From contig NZ_KI632509.1 of the NCBI RefSeq assembly GCF_000504245.1, forward strand, positions 124,001-188,000: a DNA stretch of 64,000 bases, read 5' to 3'. Position numbers and translations under genes: made by a program. This DNA comes from Haloechinothrix halophila YIM 93223. GTDB taxonomy: Bacteria > Actinomycetota > Actinomycetes > Mycobacteriales > Pseudonocardiaceae. Shown piece after piece: positions 42,910 to 54,283 of the stretch. Numbering within the stretch: position 1 is the first letter of the stretch; every line of letters starts with the position of its first letter. The notes below the pieces were generated by a model. It was not told where the DNA came from. It saw only the letters and a list, made by a program, of their open reading frames with translations, and did not search any database.

Positions 42910-43353
42910 TCAGCGGGTGGTGGCGGAGCCACCGGCCGCTTCGAGCTTCTCCTTCGCGCTCTTCGAGAACGCATCCGCGGTGACGTTCAGCGTCACGCCG
43001 CCGACGTCGCCGTTGCCGAGCACCTTGACGAGCTTGCCCTTGCGGACAAGGCCCTTCTCAGCCAGCGCCTCGGCGGAGACGTCACCGCCGTCGGCGAAGA
43101 CGCGCGCGATGTCACCGACGTTGACCGGCTGGTACTCGGTGCGGAACCGGTTCTTGAAGCCGCGCAGCTTCGGCAGCCGCATCTGGATGGGCATCTGCCC
43201 ACCTTCGAAACCGGCTGGCACCTGCTTGCGCGCCTTCGTGCCCTTCGTACCGCGACCGGCGGTCTTGCCCTTCGTGGCCTCACCGCGACCGACGCGGATC
43301 TTGTCCTTCTTGGCGCCGGGGGCAGGCCGCAAGTGGTGGATCTTGATGGTCAT
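42910..43353 (-). CDS. rplO: 50S ribosomal protein uL15
   Basis: 147 residues ([20 protein letters not shown], then [20 protein letters not shown]). Late-assembly large-subunit protein. Overlaps the rpmD stop by one base. Confidence 0.98.
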   Translation of the reverse strand: MTIKIHHLRPAPGAKKDKIRVGRGEATKGKTAGRGTKGTKARKQVPAGFEGGQMPIQMRLPKLRGFKNRFRTEYQPVNVGDIARVFADGGDVSAEALAEKGLVRKGKLVKVLGNGDVGGVTLNVTADAFSKSAKEKLEAAGGSATTR

Positions 43354-43535
43354 TACTTGACCTCCTCGACATCGACGAGATGCCGCACGGCGTGGACGAG
43401 CCCACGGACCTCTGACGTGTCCTCACGCACCACCGACTGCCTGATCTTGCGCAGCCCGAGGGTGCGCAGCGAGTCACGGTGATTGCGCTTGGCGCCGATC
43501 TTGCTCTTGACCTGGGTGATCTTCCACTGTGCCAT
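43353..43535 (-). CDS. rpmD: 50S ribosomal protein uL30
   Basis: 60 residues from ATG 43533-43535 ([20 protein letters not shown]). The longer frame upstream is not L30-like. Directly after rpsE. Confidence 0.97.
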   Translation of the reverse strand: MAQWKITQVKSKIGAKRNHRDSLRTLGLRKIRQSVVREDTSEVRGLVHAVRHLVDVEEVK

Positions 43536-43536
43536 G

Positions 43537-44172
43537 TCAGACCCCCTGCCCAGCACGCTGCCGCAGCATCCGGGGCGGGGCGACGTCCTCGAGCGGCAGG
43601 CCACGGCGAGCCGCGACCTCCTCGGGACGCTGCAGCCCCTTGAGGGCCGCGACGGTCGCGTGCACGATGTTGATCGCGTTGTCGCTGCCGAGCGACTTCG
43701 TCAGCACGTCGTGCACACCGGCGCACTCAAGCACCGCACGCACCGGGCCACCGGCGATAACACCGGTACCGGGGCTGGCGGGCCGAAGCAGCACCACACC
43801 GGCAGCAGCCTCACCCGTGATCGGGTGCGGGATGCTGCCAGCGATGCGCGGCACCTTGAAGAAGTTCTTCTTGGCTTCCTCGACGCCCTTGGCGATCGCG
43901 GCAGGCACTTCCTTGGCCTTGCCGTAGCCGACGCCGACCTGGCCATCGCCGTCACCGACGACGACAAGCGCGGTGAAGCTGAAGCGCCGACCACCCTTGA
44001 CGACCTTGGCGACACGGTTGATCGCTACGACACGCTCGAGGTGCGGGGTCTTGTCCTGGGCCGCCCCGCCACGGCCACCATCACGACGGTCCCTGCGGTC
44101 CCGGCCGCCACCGCGTTCGCGGTCGCCGCCAGGGCCGCCCTGGCCGCCGCCCTGCCGTGTACGTCCCGGCAT
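43537..44172 (-). CDS. rpsE: 30S ribosomal protein uS5
   Basis: 211 residues. The double-stranded RNA-binding domain begins near residue 45 ([20 protein letters not shown]). The first 40 residues are a Gly/Arg/Asp-rich extension ([20 protein letters not shown]), common in high-GC actinobacteria. Helps decoding accuracy. Confidence 0.98.
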   Translation of the reverse strand: MPGRTRQGGGQGGPGGDRERGGGRDRRDRRDGGRGGAAQDKTPHLERVVAINRVAKVVKGGRRFSFTALVVVGDGDGQVGVGYGKAKEVPAAIAKGVEEAKKNFFKVPRIAGSIPHPITGEAAAGVVLLRPASPGTGVIAGGPVRAVLECAGVHDVLTKSLGSDNAINIVHATVAALKGLQRPEEVAARRGLPLEDVAPPRMLRQRAGQGV

Positions 44173-44204
44173 CAGGCTTCCCTTCCGTTCTCGTGCTTGT
44201 TCAT

Positions 44205-44636
44205 CTACAGCTCCAACCCCGCTTCACGCGCGGCGTCAGCAAGGGCCGCGATACGGCCGTGGTAGCGGTTGCCGCCACGGTCGAACACCGCCGTCGAAAT
44301 GCCCTTGGCCTTGGCCCGGCCAGCGACAAGCTCGCCGACCTTGGCCGCCTTGGCCTTCTTGTCACCGTCGGCAGCGCGCACGTCAGCCTCGATGCTCGAC
44401 GCCGCTGCCAGCGTGTGGCCAGCGATATCGTCGACAAGCTGCACCGAGATGTGGCGCGACGACCGGTTCACCACGAGGCGGGGACGCTCCGGCGTACCGC
44501 TGATCTTCTTGCGGAGCCGGAAGTGCCGCCGCGACCTCGCGACGCGCCGCCGGGTGGAGATGTCCTTGCCGACGGGCTTCCTTTTGGCACGGGAGACCTG
44601 CTTGTCAGGGTCGACCTTAGTACCTGTCTCGCTCAT
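44205..44636 (-). CDS. rplR: 50S ribosomal protein uL18
   Basis: 143 residues from ATG 44634-44636; a GTG one codon upstream overlapping the rplF stop is also possible. Binds 5S rRNA. Motifs [19 protein letters not shown] and [14 protein letters not shown]. Confidence 0.97.
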   Translation of the reverse strand: MSETGTKVDPDKQVSRAKRKPVGKDISTRRRVARSRRHFRLRKKISGTPERPRLVVNRSSRHISVQLVDDIAGHTLAAASSIEADVRAADGDKKAKAAKVGELVAGRAKAKGISTAVFDRGGNRYHGRIAALADAAREAGLEL

Positions 44637-45175
44637 CACTTACCCGTCTTTCCGACCTTGCGGCGGATCCGCTCACCCTCGTAGCGCACGCCCTTGCCCT
44701 TGTACGGGTCGGGACGACGCAGCTTGCGGATGACCGCCGCGGTCTGGCCGACCTGCTGCTTGTCAATGCCGGACACGGAGAACTTCGTGGGGCTCTCCAC
44801 CGCGAACGTGATGCCTTCCGGCGCCTCGATCTTGATCGGGTGGCTGTAGCCGAGTGCGAACTCCAGGTCGGAACCCTTGGCCTGCACACGGTAGCCGACG
44901 CCGTGGATCTCGAGCTTCTTCTCGTATCCCTCGGTGACACCGACGACGAGGTTGTTCACCAGCGTCCTGGTCAGGCCGTGCAGCGAACGCGACTCGCGCT
45001 CGTCGTCCGGCCGCGTGACCAGCAACGCGCCATCCTCGTCACGCTCGACGGTGATCGGCTCGACGACGGTGTGCTCCAGGGTGCCCTTGGGCCCCTTCAC
45101 GGTGACGTGCTGGCCGTCGATGGTCACATCGACACCGGAGGGGATGGTGATGGGTTCTTTACCAATACGGGACAT
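44636..45175 (-). CDS. rplF: 50S ribosomal protein uL6
   Basis: 179 residues ([20 protein letters not shown]), ending [23 protein letters not shown] at 45173-45175. Located near the sarcin-ricin loop. Confidence 0.98.
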   Translation of the reverse strand: MSRIGKEPITIPSGVDVTIDGQHVTVKGPKGTLEHTVVEPITVERDEDGALLVTRPDDERESRSLHGLTRTLVNNLVVGVTEGYEKKLEIHGVGYRVQAKGSDLEFALGYSHPIKIEAPEGITFAVESPTKFSVSGIDKQQVGQTAAVIRKLRRPDPYKGKGVRYEGERIRRKVGKTGK

Positions 45176-45188
45176 GCCTCTCCTCCCC

Positions 45189-45587
45189 TCACCACACGTA
45201 GGCGAGGACTTCCCCGCCGACGCCGTTGCGCTTGGCCTGCCGGTCGGTCTGCAACCCGGCGGACGTGGAAATGATCGCCACACCGAGGCCGCCGAGCACG
45301 TTCGGCATCTCGGTCGACTTCGCGTACACCCGCAGGCCGGGCTTGGAAACCCGGCGCAGACCGGCGATGCTGCGCTCCCGGTTCGGGCCGAACTTCAGCG
45401 ACACAACGAGGTTCTTGTGCTTCTCGCCGTCCTCCACGCGGTAGTCGGCGATGTAGCCCTCCCGCTTGAGGATCTCGGAGATGTTGGCCTTGAGTTTGGA
45501 ATGCGGCAGCACGACCTCGTCGTGGAACGCCGAGTTCGCGTTACGCAGACGCGTCAAGAAGTCTGCGATCGGGTCGGTCATCGTCAT
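45189..45587 (-). CDS. rpsH: 30S ribosomal protein uS8
   Basis: 132 residues ([20 protein letters not shown]), the normal length, from ATG 45585-45587. In E. coli this protein also represses the spc operon; no matching mRNA structure was looked for in detail here. Confidence 0.98.
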   Translation of the reverse strand: MTMTDPIADFLTRLRNANSAFHDEVVLPHSKLKANISEILKREGYIADYRVEDGEKHKNLVVSLKFGPNRERSIAGLRRVSKPGLRVYAKSTEMPNVLGGLGVAIISTSAGLQTDRQAKRNGVGGEVLAYVW

Positions 45588-45657
45588 GTGTGACCAGTCA
45601 ACCTTTCTCGCCCCGGTTCCCAGCTCCATCGGCTGGGCCTGTGGCGAAGTGGAGTAA

Positions 45658-45843
45658 TTACCAGCTGGACTTGTTCACGCCAGGCAGTTCGCCCGCATGC
45701 GCCATCTCACGCAGGCACACCCGGCACAGCCCGAACTTGCGGTACACCGAATGCGGGCGACCGCACTTCTGGCACCTGGTGTAGGCCCGCACCTTGAACT
45801 TGGGCTTGCGGGCCGCCTTGGCGATCAGTGCTTTCTTGGCCAT
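45658..45843 (-). CDS. rpsN: 30S ribosomal protein uS14, zinc form
   Basis: 61 residues with [20 protein letters not shown], giving the four zinc-binding cysteines of the short form. ATG at 45841-45843. Genomes of this group often also encode a zinc-free paralogue elsewhere. Confidence 0.98.
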   Translation of the reverse strand: MAKKALIAKAARKPKFKVRAYTRCQKCGRPHSVYRKFGLCRVCLREMAHAGELPGVNKSSW

Positions 45844-45847
45844 CGGC

Positions 45848-46411
45848 TCAGTTCTCCTTGAACGGGAAGCCGAGCTTGCGAAGCAGCGCACGGCCCTCGT
45901 CGTCGGTGGTTGCTGTGGTGACGACAGTGATGTCCATGCCACGAGGCCGGTCGATCTGGTCCGGGTTGATCTCGTGGAACATCGACTGCTCGTTCAGCCC
46001 GAACGTGTAGTTGCCGTTGCCGTCGAACTGCTTGGGCGAGAGACCGCGGAAGTCGCGGATACGCGGCAGTGCGATGGTCAGCAACCGGTCGAGGAACTCC
46101 CACATCCGGTCGCCGCGCAGCGTCGACTTCGCACCGATCGGCATGCCCTCACGCAGCTTGAACTGCGCGATGGACTTGCGGGCCTTGCGCACAGCCGGCT
46201 TCTGCCCGGTGATGGTGGCGAGGTCGACGAGAGCGCCCTGCAGCAGCTTGCTGTCGCGGGCCGCGTCGCCAACACCCATGTTGACGACGACCTTCACCAA
46301 GCCCGGGATCTGGTGCACGTTGGCGTACTCGAACTCCTGCTGGAGCTCGTCCTTGATCTGCTCGCGGTATCGAGTCTTCAGCCGCGGCGTCACTTTCTCT
46401 GCGGTAGTCAT
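45848..46411 (-). CDS. rplE: 50S ribosomal protein uL5
   Basis: 187 residues; binds 5S rRNA and the P-site tRNA. Contains [20 protein letters not shown] and ends in [15 protein letters not shown]. Starts two bases after the rplX stop. Confidence 0.98.
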   Translation of the reverse strand: MTTAEKVTPRLKTRYREQIKDELQQEFEYANVHQIPGLVKVVVNMGVGDAARDSKLLQGALVDLATITGQKPAVRKARKSIAQFKLREGMPIGAKSTLRGDRMWEFLDRLLTIALPRIRDFRGLSPKQFDGNGNYTFGLNEQSMFHEINPDQIDRPRGMDITVVTTATTDDEGRALLRKLGFPFKEN

Positions 46412-46413
46412 GC

Positions 46414-46734
46414 TCAGATGTCCTTACCGTTGCTGCGCGCCACGCGGACCTTCTTGCCGTCCTCGTCGAAGCGGTAGCCGATCCGGGTGGGATGACCGTC
46501 GGAGTCGACGACCATCACGTTGGACACGTGGATCGACGCTTCCTGAGTGACGATCCCGCCGGACTGCGCGCCGCGCTGGGTCTGGCTGATCCGGGTGTGC
46601 TTCTTGATCCGGTTCACGCCCTCGACCAGCACGCGGTCCTGCTGCGGGTAGGCCTGGATGACCTTGCCCTTAGCGCCCTTGTCCTTGCCCGAGATCACGA
46701 GGACCGTGTCGCCCTTTTTCACCTTCATGCTCAC
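46414..46734 (-). CDS. rplX: 50S ribosomal protein uL24
   Basis: 106 residues with the KOW motif [23 protein letters not shown] at 46732-46734 overlaps the rplN stop (GTGA); an ATG two codons later is an alternative. Initiator of 50S assembly. Confidence 0.98.
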   Translation of the reverse strand: MSMKVKKGDTVLVISGKDKGAKGKVIQAYPQQDRVLVEGVNRIKKHTRISQTQRGAQSGGIVTQEASIHVSNVMVVDSDGHPTRIGYRFDEDGKKVRVARSNGKDI

Positions 46735-47099
46735 AACACCTCCGGCGCGAGCGAGATGATCTTCATGAACTTCCGGTCACGCAGCTCACGCCCGACGGGG
46801 CCGAAGATACGGGTCCCGCGCGGCTCGTTGTCGTTCTTGATCAGCACGGCGGCGTTCTCGTCGAACCGGATGTAAGACCCATCCTTGCGCCGCTTCTGCT
46901 TGGACGTACGGACGATGACGGCCTTCACCACATCGCCCCGCTTCACGTTGGCACCCGGGATGGCGTCCTTCACGGTAGCGACGACGACGTCGCCGATACC
47001 CGCGTAACGCCTGCCGGAGCCACCGAGAACGCGGATCGTCAGGATCTCCTTCGCGCCCGTGTTGTCGGCGACGCGCAGCCGCGACTCCTGCTGGATCAT
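46731..47099 (-). CDS. rplN: 50S ribosomal protein uL14
   Basis: 122 residues ([20 protein letters not shown]), the normal length. Contacts 16S rRNA at an inter-subunit bridge. Its start overlaps the rpsQ stop. Confidence 0.98.
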   Translation of the reverse strand: MIQQESRLRVADNTGAKEILTIRVLGGSGRRYAGIGDVVVATVKDAIPGANVKRGDVVKAVIVRTSKQKRRKDGSYIRFDENAAVLIKNDNEPRGTRIFGPVGRELRDRKFMKIISLAPEVL

Positions 47100-47413
47100 T
47101 TCGCCTTCTCCACGATTCGTACGAGCCGCCAGCGCTTCGTCGCCGAAAGCGGACGGGTCTCCATCAGGATGACCCGGTCACCGACGCCCGCGGTGTTCTC
47201 CTCGTCGTGCGCCTTCACTCGCTTGGTGGTGCGCATGACCTTGCCGTACAGCGCGTGCTTCTTCCGGTCCTCGAGATTGACGACGACCGTCTTGTCCATC
47301 TTGTCCGAGACGACGTAGCCCTCGCGTACCTTCCGGTAGTTCCGACCGGAATCCACCTTCTGTACCGGCTGCTTACGCAGTTCCTCGGTCGTCTCCGCAG
47401 TTTCTTCACTCAT
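47096..47413 (-). CDS. rpsQ: 30S ribosomal protein uS17
   Basis: 105 residues. The OB-fold core starts near residue 25 ([20 protein letters not shown]) after a short acidic extension. Start overlaps the rpmC stop. Confidence 0.98.
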   Translation of the reverse strand: MSEETAETTEELRKQPVQKVDSGRNYRKVREGYVVSDKMDKTVVVNLEDRKKHALYGKVMRTTKRVKAHDEENTAGVGDRVILMETRPLSATKRWRLVRIVEKAK

Positions 47414-47655
47414 GCGGTGGCTTCCTCTCCGGTCTCAACGTCTTCAGGGGCAACGGAAAGACCGATCTCCCGCTCCCGCATGACCGTGTAAATACGCGCG
47501 ATGTCCTGCCGGACCGTCCGCAGCCTTCGGTTGTTCTCCAGCTGCCCGGTCGCCATCTGGAACCGGAGGTTGAACAGCTCCTCCTTGGACTCCTTCAGGC
47601 GCAGCACGAGCTCCTCGGAGGTGAGCTCACGCAGCTCCGATGCGGCAACTGCCAT
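47410..47655 (-). CDS. rpmC: 50S ribosomal protein uL29
   Basis: 81 residues with the L29 helix [20 protein letters not shown]. Sits at the polypeptide exit. A short acidic C-terminal tail follows the core. Confidence 0.97.
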   Translation of the reverse strand: MAVAASELRELTSEELVLRLKESKEELFNLRFQMATGQLENNRRLRTVRQDIARIYTVMREREIGLSVAPEDVETGEEATA

Positions 47656-48074
47656 CAGAACTCACTCCCTTCCCTTGTGACGATGCGGCACTTCATCGGC
47701 AGCTTGTGGATCGCACGCCGCAGCGCCTCCTTGGCGACGGCATCGTTCGGGAAGCTCATCTCGAACATGACGCGGCCCGGCTTCACGTTGGCGACCCACC
47801 ACTCCGGCGAACCCTTACCGGAACCCATGCGGGTCTCGGCGGGCTTCTTGGTCAGCGGACGGTCGGGGAAGATGTTGATCCAGATCTTCCCGCCACGCTT
47901 GATGTGCCTTGTCATGGCGATACGAGCGGACTCGATCTGCCGGTTGGTCACGTAGCTGTGCTCAAGCGCCTGGATGCCGTACTCACCGAAGGTGACCTTG
48001 GTGCCGCCCTTGGCACGGCCAGAACGCTTCGGCGCGTGCTGCTTGCGGTGCTTGACCTTGCGCGGGTTGAGCAT
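47655..48074 (-). CDS. rplP: 50S ribosomal protein uL16
   Basis: 139 residues ([20 protein letters not shown]), with the conserved [17 protein letters not shown]. Contacts the A-site tRNA. Overlaps the rpmC start by one base. Confidence 0.98.
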   Translation of the reverse strand: MLNPRKVKHRKQHAPKRSGRAKGGTKVTFGEYGIQALEHSYVTNRQIESARIAMTRHIKRGGKIWINIFPDRPLTKKPAETRMGSGKGSPEWWVANVKPGRVMFEMSFPNDAVAKEALRRAIHKLPMKCRIVTREGSEF

Positions 48075-48077
48075 CTC

Positions 48078-48947
48078 TCAGCCCTCCGTCTTCTGTTCGG
48101 CCTCAGGCGCGGCGGCCGCAGTCGACGCGGCCTGCGTAGCCTCTTCTGCCGCCTTGCCGCTGGACTGGCCGCCAGACTGCGCACCGCCCTGGCCACTGGC
48201 CTGCGCACTCGCAGCCTGGGCGCCGCCAGCACCTCCCCGGCGCGGACGCGCGGGACGCTCCCGCCTTGGCGCACGATCGGCGGCCGCCGCCGCGTCGCGC
48301 TCCGCCTTGGCCTTCAGGCCGCCGACAAGGTCGCCCTTGTAGATCCACACCTTGACGCCGATACGGCCGAACGTCGTGCGAGCCTCGAAGAAGCCGTAGT
48401 CGATGTCGGCACGCAGCGTGTGCAGCGGGACCCTGCCGTCGCGGTAATGCTCGGACCGCGACATCTCGGCGCCACCGAGACGGCCACTGCACTGCACCCG
48501 GATGCCCTTGACCTGCGGCGAGCGCATGCTGGTCTGGATCGCCTTGCGCATCGCGCGGCGGAAGGCAACACGGTTGGACAGCTGCTCGGCGATGCCCTGC
48601 GCGACGAGCTGGGCGTCGGCCTCCGAGTTCTTCACCTCGAGGATGTTCAGCTGCACCTGCTTACCGGTGAGCTTCTCGAGCGAACCACGGATACGGTCCG
48701 CCTCGGCACCCCTGCGGCCAATGACGATGCCCGGCCGCGCGGTGTGGATGTCGACCCGGACCCGGTCACGGGTCCGCTCGATCTCCACCTTGGAGATGCC
48801 AGCCCGCTCCATGCCCGTCGAGAGCAGCTTGCGGATCTTGACGTCCTCGCCGACGTACTCGGAGTACTGCTTGTCGGCGTACCAGCGAGACTTCCAGTCC
48901 GTGGTGATGCCCAGCCGGAAGCCGTGCGGGTTGATCTTCTGGCCCAC
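48078..48947 (-). CDS. rpsC: 30S ribosomal protein uS3
   Basis: 289 residues, GTG start at 48945-48947 overlapping the rplV stop. KH domain near 40-110 ([20 protein letters not shown]) and C-terminal domain to about 210; the remaining 75 residues are an Ala/Gln/Ser/Gly-rich extension that is longer than in most bacteria. Confidence 0.98.
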   Translation of the reverse strand: MGQKINPHGFRLGITTDWKSRWYADKQYSEYVGEDVKIRKLLSTGMERAGISKVEIERTRDRVRVDIHTARPGIVIGRRGAEADRIRGSLEKLTGKQVQLNILEVKNSEADAQLVAQGIAEQLSNRVAFRRAMRKAIQTSMRSPQVKGIRVQCSGRLGGAEMSRSEHYRDGRVPLHTLRADIDYGFFEARTTFGRIGVKVWIYKGDLVGGLKAKAERDAAAAADRAPRRERPARPRRGGAGGAQAASAQASGQGGAQSGGQSSGKAAEEATQAASTAAAAPEAEQKTEG

Positions 48948-49369
48948 TACCGGCCACCTGCCTTCTTACGCTTCGGAGTCTTCGGCTGTGTCTTTTCCCG
49001 GGACTCGAGCACCACCGTGATGTGGCTGGTGCGCTTGCGAATCCGGTACGCACGACCCTGCGCCCGCGGCCGGATGCGCTTGAGAGTCGGCCCCTCGTCC
49101 GCAGTCGCGTTGGCGACCCACAGCGTGTCGGGGTCGAGGTCCAGGTTGTTCTCCGCGTTGGCCGCCGCGCTCTCGATCACCTTCGCCAGCTGCGTGCTCG
49201 CCGCCTGCGGCGCGAACCGGAGCACGGCCAAGGCGTCACTGACGCTACGACCCTTCACGAGCTCGATCACCCGGCGCACCTTCATCGGCGAGTCGCGGAC
49301 GAAGCGAGCCCGCGCGACGGCCTGCGGCAGCTCTTCTGCCGGAGCCGTTGCGTTCTCTTGGGCGTTCAT
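48947..49369 (-). CDS. rplV: 50S ribosomal protein uL22
   Basis: 140 residues; core [20 protein letters not shown] and the exit-tunnel beta hairpin near [20 protein letters not shown]. No obvious insertion in the macrolide-linked loop. Confidence 0.98.
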   Translation of the reverse strand: MNAQENATAPAEELPQAVARARFVRDSPMKVRRVIELVKGRSVSDALAVLRFAPQAASTQLAKVIESAAANAENNLDLDPDTLWVANATADEGPTLKRIRPRAQGRAYRIRKRTSHITVVLESREKTQPKTPKRKKAGGR

Positions 49370-49399
49370 CGTTGCTTCCCTTTGCTAGGTTCTGCCGCT

Positions 49400-49681
49400 T
49401 CAGCGCCTGCGCGACTTGCGGTCATCCTTGACATGTCCCTTGAAGGTGCGGGTCGGGGCGAACTCGCCCAGCTTGTGACCCACCATCGCCTCGGTGACGA
49501 ACACCGGGACGTGCTTGCGGCCGTCGTGCACCGCGATCGTGTGTCCCAGCATGTCCGGGATGATCGTGGAGCGACGCGACCAGGTCTTGATGACCGTCTT
49601 CTTGCCCGACTCGTTGAGCGCGTCCACCTTCTTGAGCAGGTGGTCGTCCACGAACGGGCCCTTCTTCAGGCTGCGTGGCAT
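49400..49681 (-). CDS. rpsS: 30S ribosomal protein uS19
   Basis: 93 residues ([20 protein letters not shown]), the usual length. Binds uS13 in the head. Located between rplB and rplV. Confidence 0.98.
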   Translation of the reverse strand: MPRSLKKGPFVDDHLLKKVDALNESGKKTVIKTWSRRSTIIPDMLGHTIAVHDGRKHVPVFVTEAMVGHKLGEFAPTRTFKGHVKDDRKSRRR

Positions 49682-49699
49682 GTTGTCTTACCTCCCTGC

Positions 49700-50533
49700 T
49701 CAGCGCTTCTTGCCGGTACGACGGCGACGGACGATCTGGGAGTCGCTCGGCTTGTTCCGACGGGTGCGGCCTTCCGGCTTACCGTTCGGGTTCACCGGGT
49801 GACGGCCACCAGAGGTCCTGCCCTCGCCACCACCGTGCGGGTGGTCAACCGGGTTCATGACGACACCGCGGACGGTCGGGCGCTTGCCCTTCCAGCGATT
49901 GCGGCCCGCCTTGCCCCAGTTGATGTTGGAGTGCTCGGAGTTGCCCACCTCGCCGACGGTCGCGCGATTGCGCACGTCGACGTTGCGGATCTCACCGGAC
50001 GGCATCCGCAGCTGCGCGTTCGGGCCGTCCTTGGCGACCAGCTGCACTCTGGAGCCAGCGGAGCGGGCGATCTTCGCGCCGCCACCTGGGCGGAGCTCGA
50101 TCGCGTGCACCACGGTGCCGACCGGGATGTTGCGCAGCGGCAGGTTGTTGCCCGGCTTGATGTCGGCCCTGGGGCCGCTCTCCACGGTCGCACCCTGCTT
50201 GAGCTTGTCCGGCGCGATGATGTAGCGCTTCTCGCCGTCGGCGTAGTGCAGGAGCGCGATCCGAGCCGTGCGGTTCGGGTCGTACTCGATGTGCGCCACC
50301 TTGGCGGGCACACCGTCCTTGTCGTTGCGACGGAAGTCGATCAGCCGGTAGGCCCGCTTGTGGCCGCCGCCCTTGTGGCGGGTGGTGATCTTGCCGGACG
50401 CGTTGCGTCCGCCCGTCTTGTTCACCGGCCGCAGCAGTGACTTCTCCGGTGTCGACCGCGTGATCTCGGCGAAGTCCGACACGCTGGAGCCGCGACGGCC
50501 AGGCGTCGTTGGCTTGTGTTTACGAATACCCAT
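49700..50533 (-). CDS. rplB: 50S ribosomal protein uL2
   Basis: 277 residues; near the peptidyl-transferase centre. Conserved segments are [20 protein letters not shown] near the start and [20 protein letters not shown] near the C-terminus. Confidence 0.98.
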   Translation of the reverse strand: MGIRKHKPTTPGRRGSSVSDFAEITRSTPEKSLLRPVNKTGGRNASGKITTRHKGGGHKRAYRLIDFRRNDKDGVPAKVAHIEYDPNRTARIALLHYADGEKRYIIAPDKLKQGATVESGPRADIKPGNNLPLRNIPVGTVVHAIELRPGGGAKIARSAGSRVQLVAKDGPNAQLRMPSGEIRNVDVRNRATVGEVGNSEHSNINWGKAGRNRWKGKRPTVRGVVMNPVDHPHGGGEGRTSGGRHPVNPNGKPEGRTRRNKPSDSQIVRRRRTGKKR

Positions 50534-50548
50534 GTCTCTCGCCGTCCC

Positions 50549-50857
50549 TTACGCGGTGCCGCCGAAGATCTCGATCGCCTTGCTGTCCTCGGACAGCGTG
50601 ACGACCGCGCGCTTGACGTCCTTGCGCTTGCCGTAGCCGTACCGGGTGCGCTTGCGCTTACCCTGCCGGTTGAGCGTGTTGACGCTGGCGACCTTGACGT
50701 CGAAGATCTTCTCGACGGCGATCTTGATCTGCGTCTTGTTGGCGTCCGGGCGAACCTCGAACGTGTACTTGTTCTCCTCGAGCAGCCCGTAGGACTTCTC
50801 GGAGATCACCGGCCGGATCAGGACATCGCGGTGGTCAGGAATGCCGATCGCGCTCAC
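50549..50857 (-). CDS. rplW: 50S ribosomal protein uL23
   Basis: 102 residues ([20 protein letters not shown]). GTG overlaps the rplD stop. Lies at the tunnel exit, where trigger factor and SRP bind. Confidence 0.98.
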   Translation of the reverse strand: MSAIGIPDHRDVLIRPVISEKSYGLLEENKYTFEVRPDANKTQIKIAVEKIFDVKVASVNTLNRQGKRKRTRYGYGKRKDVKRAVVTLSEDSKAIEIFGGTA

Positions 50858-51513
50858 TGCTTGTCACTCCCCTCGGCCTTGCCCTTGTTCGCACCGGCGA
50901 GGAAGACGTCCAGCGCGGCCTTTGTGAACACCACGTCGTCGTTGACCAGCACGTCGTAGGTGTTGAGCTGGTCCGGCGTGATCAGGTGAACGTCGCTGAG
51001 GTTGCGCAGCGAGCGCCAGCTCAGCTCGTCCTCGCGGTGCAGCACGACGAGAACCCGCTTCGCGGTGGTGACACCGGCGAGCGCGGCCTTGGCCGACTTC
51101 GTCGACGGCTTCTCACCGCTGACCAGCTCGGTCACCACGTGCACCTGACCGGCGCGAGCGCGGTCGGAGAGCGCGCCCCGCAGCGCGGCCGCCTTCATCT
51201 TCTTCGGCGTGCGCTGGTCGTACTTGCGCGGCGTCGGGCCGTGAACGGTGCCACCGCCCGCGAACTGCGGCGCCCTGATCGAACCCTGGCGCGCACGGCC
51301 GGTGCCCTTCTGCCGGTACGGCTTGCTGCCGCCACCGCTGACCTCACCACGGGTCTTGGTGTCGTGCGTGCCCTGCCGCGCCGCGGCGAGCTGCCCGACG
51401 ACCACCTGGTGCATCAGCGGCACGTTGGCCTGGACGTCGAAGACGTCGGCAGGCAGCTCCACCGTGCCATCGGCCTTACCGGCCGTGTTCTTCACTTCCA
51501 CCGTCATGCTCAT
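50854..51513 (-). CDS. rplD: 50S ribosomal protein uL4
   Basis: 219 residues with [20 protein letters not shown], the extended tunnel loop. Starts [12 protein letters not shown], overlapping the rplC stop as ATGA. Known in other bacteria to control the S10 operon; not assessed here. Confidence 0.98.
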   Translation of the reverse strand: MSMTVEVKNTAGKADGTVELPADVFDVQANVPLMHQVVVGQLAAARQGTHDTKTRGEVSGGGSKPYRQKGTGRARQGSIRAPQFAGGGTVHGPTPRKYDQRTPKKMKAAALRGALSDRARAGQVHVVTELVSGEKPSTKSAKAALAGVTTAKRVLVVLHREDELSWRSLRNLSDVHLITPDQLNTYDVLVNDDVVFTKAALDVFLAGANKGKAEGSDKQ

Positions 51514-52169
51514 GCCGGCACACCACCCTTCGCGGCGGTCTTGACGAAGACAAGACCACCCTTCGGACCGGGCACGGCGCCCTTGATGAGCAGCAGGCCG
51601 TCGTCGGCGCGCACATCGTGCACGGTCAGGCCCTGCGTGGTGACCCGCACGTTGCCCATCCGGCCTGCCATGCGGACACCCTTGAACACGCGGCCAGGGG
51701 TGGCACAGCCACCGATGGCACCCGGCTTGCGGTGCGTTGCCTGGTTACCGTGGCTCGCGCCCTGGCCCGAAAAGCCGTGACGCTTCATGACGCCCGCGTA
51801 GCCCTTGCCCTTGCTGGTCCCTGTGACGTCGATGACCTGGCCTGCGGCGAACACCTCGCCAGCCGTGATCTCCTGGCCAACCTCGTAGCTGCTGGCGTCA
51901 GTCGTCCGCAGCTCGGCAAGGTAGCGCCGTGGGGTCACGCCGGCCTTGTCGAAGTGCCCGGTCTTCGGCTTGTTCACCTTGCGGGGGTCAATCGCGCCGA
52001 AGGCCAACTGCACCGCGTCGTAGCCGTCGTTGTCCTTGTTACGCACCTGGGTCACCACGTTCGGCCCGGCCTTCACGACCGTCACCGGGATGACCCGGTT
52101 CGCATCGTCGAAAACCTGGGTCATACCGAGCTTGGTACCCAGAATGCCCTTTACTTCCCTGTCAGACAT
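51510..52169 (-). CDS. rplC: 50S ribosomal protein uL3
   Basis: 219 residues from ATG 52167-52169 ([20 protein letters not shown]). Motif [20 protein letters not shown] includes the usual methylated-Gln site. The upstream open frame is not L3-like. Confidence 0.98.
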   Translation of the reverse strand: MSDREVKGILGTKLGMTQVFDDANRVIPVTVVKAGPNVVTQVRNKDNDGYDAVQLAFGAIDPRKVNKPKTGHFDKAGVTPRRYLAELRTTDASSYEVGQEITAGEVFAAGQVIDVTGTSKGKGYAGVMKRHGFSGQGASHGNQATHRKPGAIGGCATPGRVFKGVRMAGRMGNVRVTTQGLTVHDVRADDGLLLIKGAVPGPKGGLVFVKTAAKGGVPA

Positions 52170-52209
52170 GAGTCTCTTATCTCCGCCGCAGCGCTGTGTC
52201 TCGTCTCGC

Positions 52210-52515
52210 TTACTGGATGTTGACGTCGACGCTTGCGGGAAGGTCGATGCGCATGAGCGCGTCAACCGTCTTGGGCGTCGGGTCGAGGATGTCGATCAAC
52301 CGCTTGTGGGTGCGCATCTCGAAGTGCTCGCGCGAGTCCTTGTACTTGTGCGGCGAGCGGATGACGCAGTAGACGTTCTTCTCGGTCGGCAGCGGCACCG
52401 GCCCGACCACATTGGCGCCGGTGCGCGTCACCGTCTCAACGATCTTGCGCGCGCTGGCGTCGATGGCCTCGTGGTCGTAGGCCTTGAGCCGGATGCGGAT
52501 CTTTTGTCCCGCCAT
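52210..52515 (-). CDS. rpsJ: 30S ribosomal protein uS10
   Basis: 101 residues ([20 protein letters not shown]), first gene of the S10 operon. Also the NusE antitermination factor. ATG at 52513-52515. Confidence 0.98.
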   Translation of the reverse strand: MAGQKIRIRLKAYDHEAIDASARKIVETVTRTGANVVGPVPLPTEKNVYCVIRSPHKYKDSREHFEMRTHKRLIDILDPTPKTVDALMRIDLPASVDVNIQ

Positions 52516-52919
52516 GGGGCAGCTCGTTCCTCTGCTCTACTGGTCGGACGTCGCACGCAGGTCATTGCTTCTCAGCTCAACCCTGCGGGCAGGTCCTCGG
52601 TCGTCTCGTGCTGCGATTACTCGCTGGGCCTGCGCCCTTTCCCGCACGTCACAGCCACCGTATCCGGTCCACGCGGTCGGGCGTGTCGCGCTCTGCGCGC
52701 AGACCGATCCGTCACTGTTGACGTCTGTGCGGGTGGTTATTCTGGCGGGGCGGCCCAGCAGGGCACCCCTGGCTTGCGGGCTCGCATGTAGCGACAGCCA
52801 ACAAACCCGTTCGTCCTGCTCACGCCAGGGCGGCCGATTCTTGCGAAATCAGCCGCCCCGCGTCGAGCAACCCTAATAGTTTGGCATACCCCGTAATCGT
52901 TCCCCGATCCGGGGTGGCC
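52516..52919 (-). other. Leader and promoter region of the S10 operon
   Basis: 404 bp between rpsJ and the tuf terminator, with no credible gene. It must contain the S10 promoter and probably a long leader. Possible -10 elements are TACGGT or TAGGGT on the minus strand, but no well-placed -35 was found, so I do not name one. Confidence 0.5.
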
Positions 52920-52960
52920 GGGAGTGCTGATCAGCGCGAGAGGCCTTGACCAGCACTCCC
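52920..52960 (-). terminator. Terminator of tuf
   Basis: GGGAGTGCTG (52920-52929) pairs with CAGCACTCCC (52951-52960), six bases after the tuf stop; the flanking bases allow the stem to extend. Confidence 0.8.
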
Positions 52961-52965
52961 ACCAA

Positions 52966-54159
52966 TCACTTGATGATCTTGGTGACCTGGCCGGCGCCGA
53001 CGGTGCGGCCACCCTCACGGATGGCGAACCGCAGACCCTCGTCCATGGCGATCGGCTGGATCAGCTGGACGCTGATCTCGGTGTTGTCGCCAGGCATGAC
53101 CATCTCAGTGCCCTCAGGCAGGGTCACGACACCGGTGACGTCCGTGGTCCGGAAATAGAACTGCGGACGGTAGTTGTTGAAGAACGGCGTGTGACGGCCG
53201 CCCTCGTCCTTGGCCAGGATGTAGACCGAGGCCTCGAACTCGGTGTGCGGAGTGGTCGTGCCCGGCTTGATGACGACCTGACCACGCTCGACGTCCTCAC
53301 GCTTGATGCCACGCAGCAGCAGGGCGGCGTTGTCGCCGGCCTGGCCGTAGTCGAGCATCTTGTTGAACATCTCGATCGAGGTCACCGTGGTCTTGGTCGC
53401 CTTCTCGCGGATGCCGACGATCTCGACGTCCTCGTTGAGCTTGACCTCGCCACGCTCGATACGGCCCGTGACGACCGTACCGCGACCGGTGATGGTGAAG
53501 ACATCCTCGACCGGCATCAGGAACGCCTTGTCGGTGTCACGCACCGGGTTCGGGATGTTGTCGTCAACGGCGGCCATGAGTTCCATGACCTTGTTGGCCC
53601 ACTCCTCGTCGCCCTCGAGGGCCTTGAGGCCGGAGACCTGGATGACCGGCGCGTCGTCGCCCGGGAACTCGTACTCGTTGAGCAGCTCACGGACCTCGAG
53701 CTCGACCAGGTCCATGATCTCCGGGTCGTCGACCATGTCGGCCTTGTTCAGCGCGACGACGATGTACGGCACGCCGACCTGACGGGCGAGCAGCACGTGC
53801 TCCTTCGTCTGGGGCATCGGGCCGTCAGTCGCGGCGACAACCAGGATGGCGCCGTCCATCTGGGCGGCACCGGTGATCATGTTCTTGATGTAGTCGGCGT
53901 GACCAGGGGCGTCGACGTGCGCGTAGTGACGCTTGTCGGTCTGGTACTCGACGTGCGCGATGTTAATCGTGATACCGCGCTGCTTCTCTTCCGGCGCGTT
54001 GTCGATCTGGTCGAACGCACGCGACTGGTTGAGCTCGGGGAACTTCTCGTGCAGCACCTTGGTGATCGCCGCGGTGAGCGTGGTCTTGCCGTGGTCGACG
54101 TGACCGATGGTGCCGATGTTGACGTGCGGCTTGCTCCGCTCGAACTTCGCCTTCGCCAC
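52966..54159 (-). CDS. tuf: Elongation factor Tu
   Basis: 397 residues. G1 [10 protein letters not shown]2 with RGITI, G3 DAPGHADY, G4 NKADMV. GTG start. The 124-bp gap from fusA has no hairpin that I noticed, so fusA-tuf may be one transcript. Confidence 0.99.
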   Translation of the reverse strand: MAKAKFERSKPHVNIGTIGHVDHGKTTLTAAITKVLHEKFPELNQSRAFDQIDNAPEEKQRGITINIAHVEYQTDKRHYAHVDAPGHADYIKNMITGAAQMDGAILVVAATDGPMPQTKEHVLLARQVGVPYIVVALNKADMVDDPEIMDLVELEVRELLNEYEFPGDDAPVIQVSGLKALEGDEEWANKVMELMAAVDDNIPNPVRDTDKAFLMPVEDVFTITGRGTVVTGRIERGEVKLNEDVEIVGIREKATKTTVTSIEMFNKMLDYGQAGDNAALLLRGIKREDVERGQVVIKPGTTTPHTEFEASVYILAKDEGGRHTPFFNNYRPQFYFRTTDVTGVVTLPEGTEMVMPGDNTEISVQLIQPIAMDEGLRFAIREGGRTVGAGQVTKIIK

Positions 54160-54283
54160 TGGAATGTCCTCCTGGACTTTAGTAATTCTCCCGCCACCGG
54201 CGTGGCAGCCGGTCGGCGATTCACTCTTTGGTCAGTTGTGCGGACCTTAGGGAGGACCCCTCACGCCCGCGGGCTGCGGGGGA

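Noticed and set aside
47640..49388. Plus-strand 582-codon frame across rplP, rpsC and rplV
   Set aside because: Antisense to well-conserved ribosomal genes; long open antisense frames are expected in GC-rich DNA.
52700..52745. Plus-strand TTGACG plus TATTCT as a promoter
   Set aside because: Spacing is too short and there is no plus-strand gene downstream.
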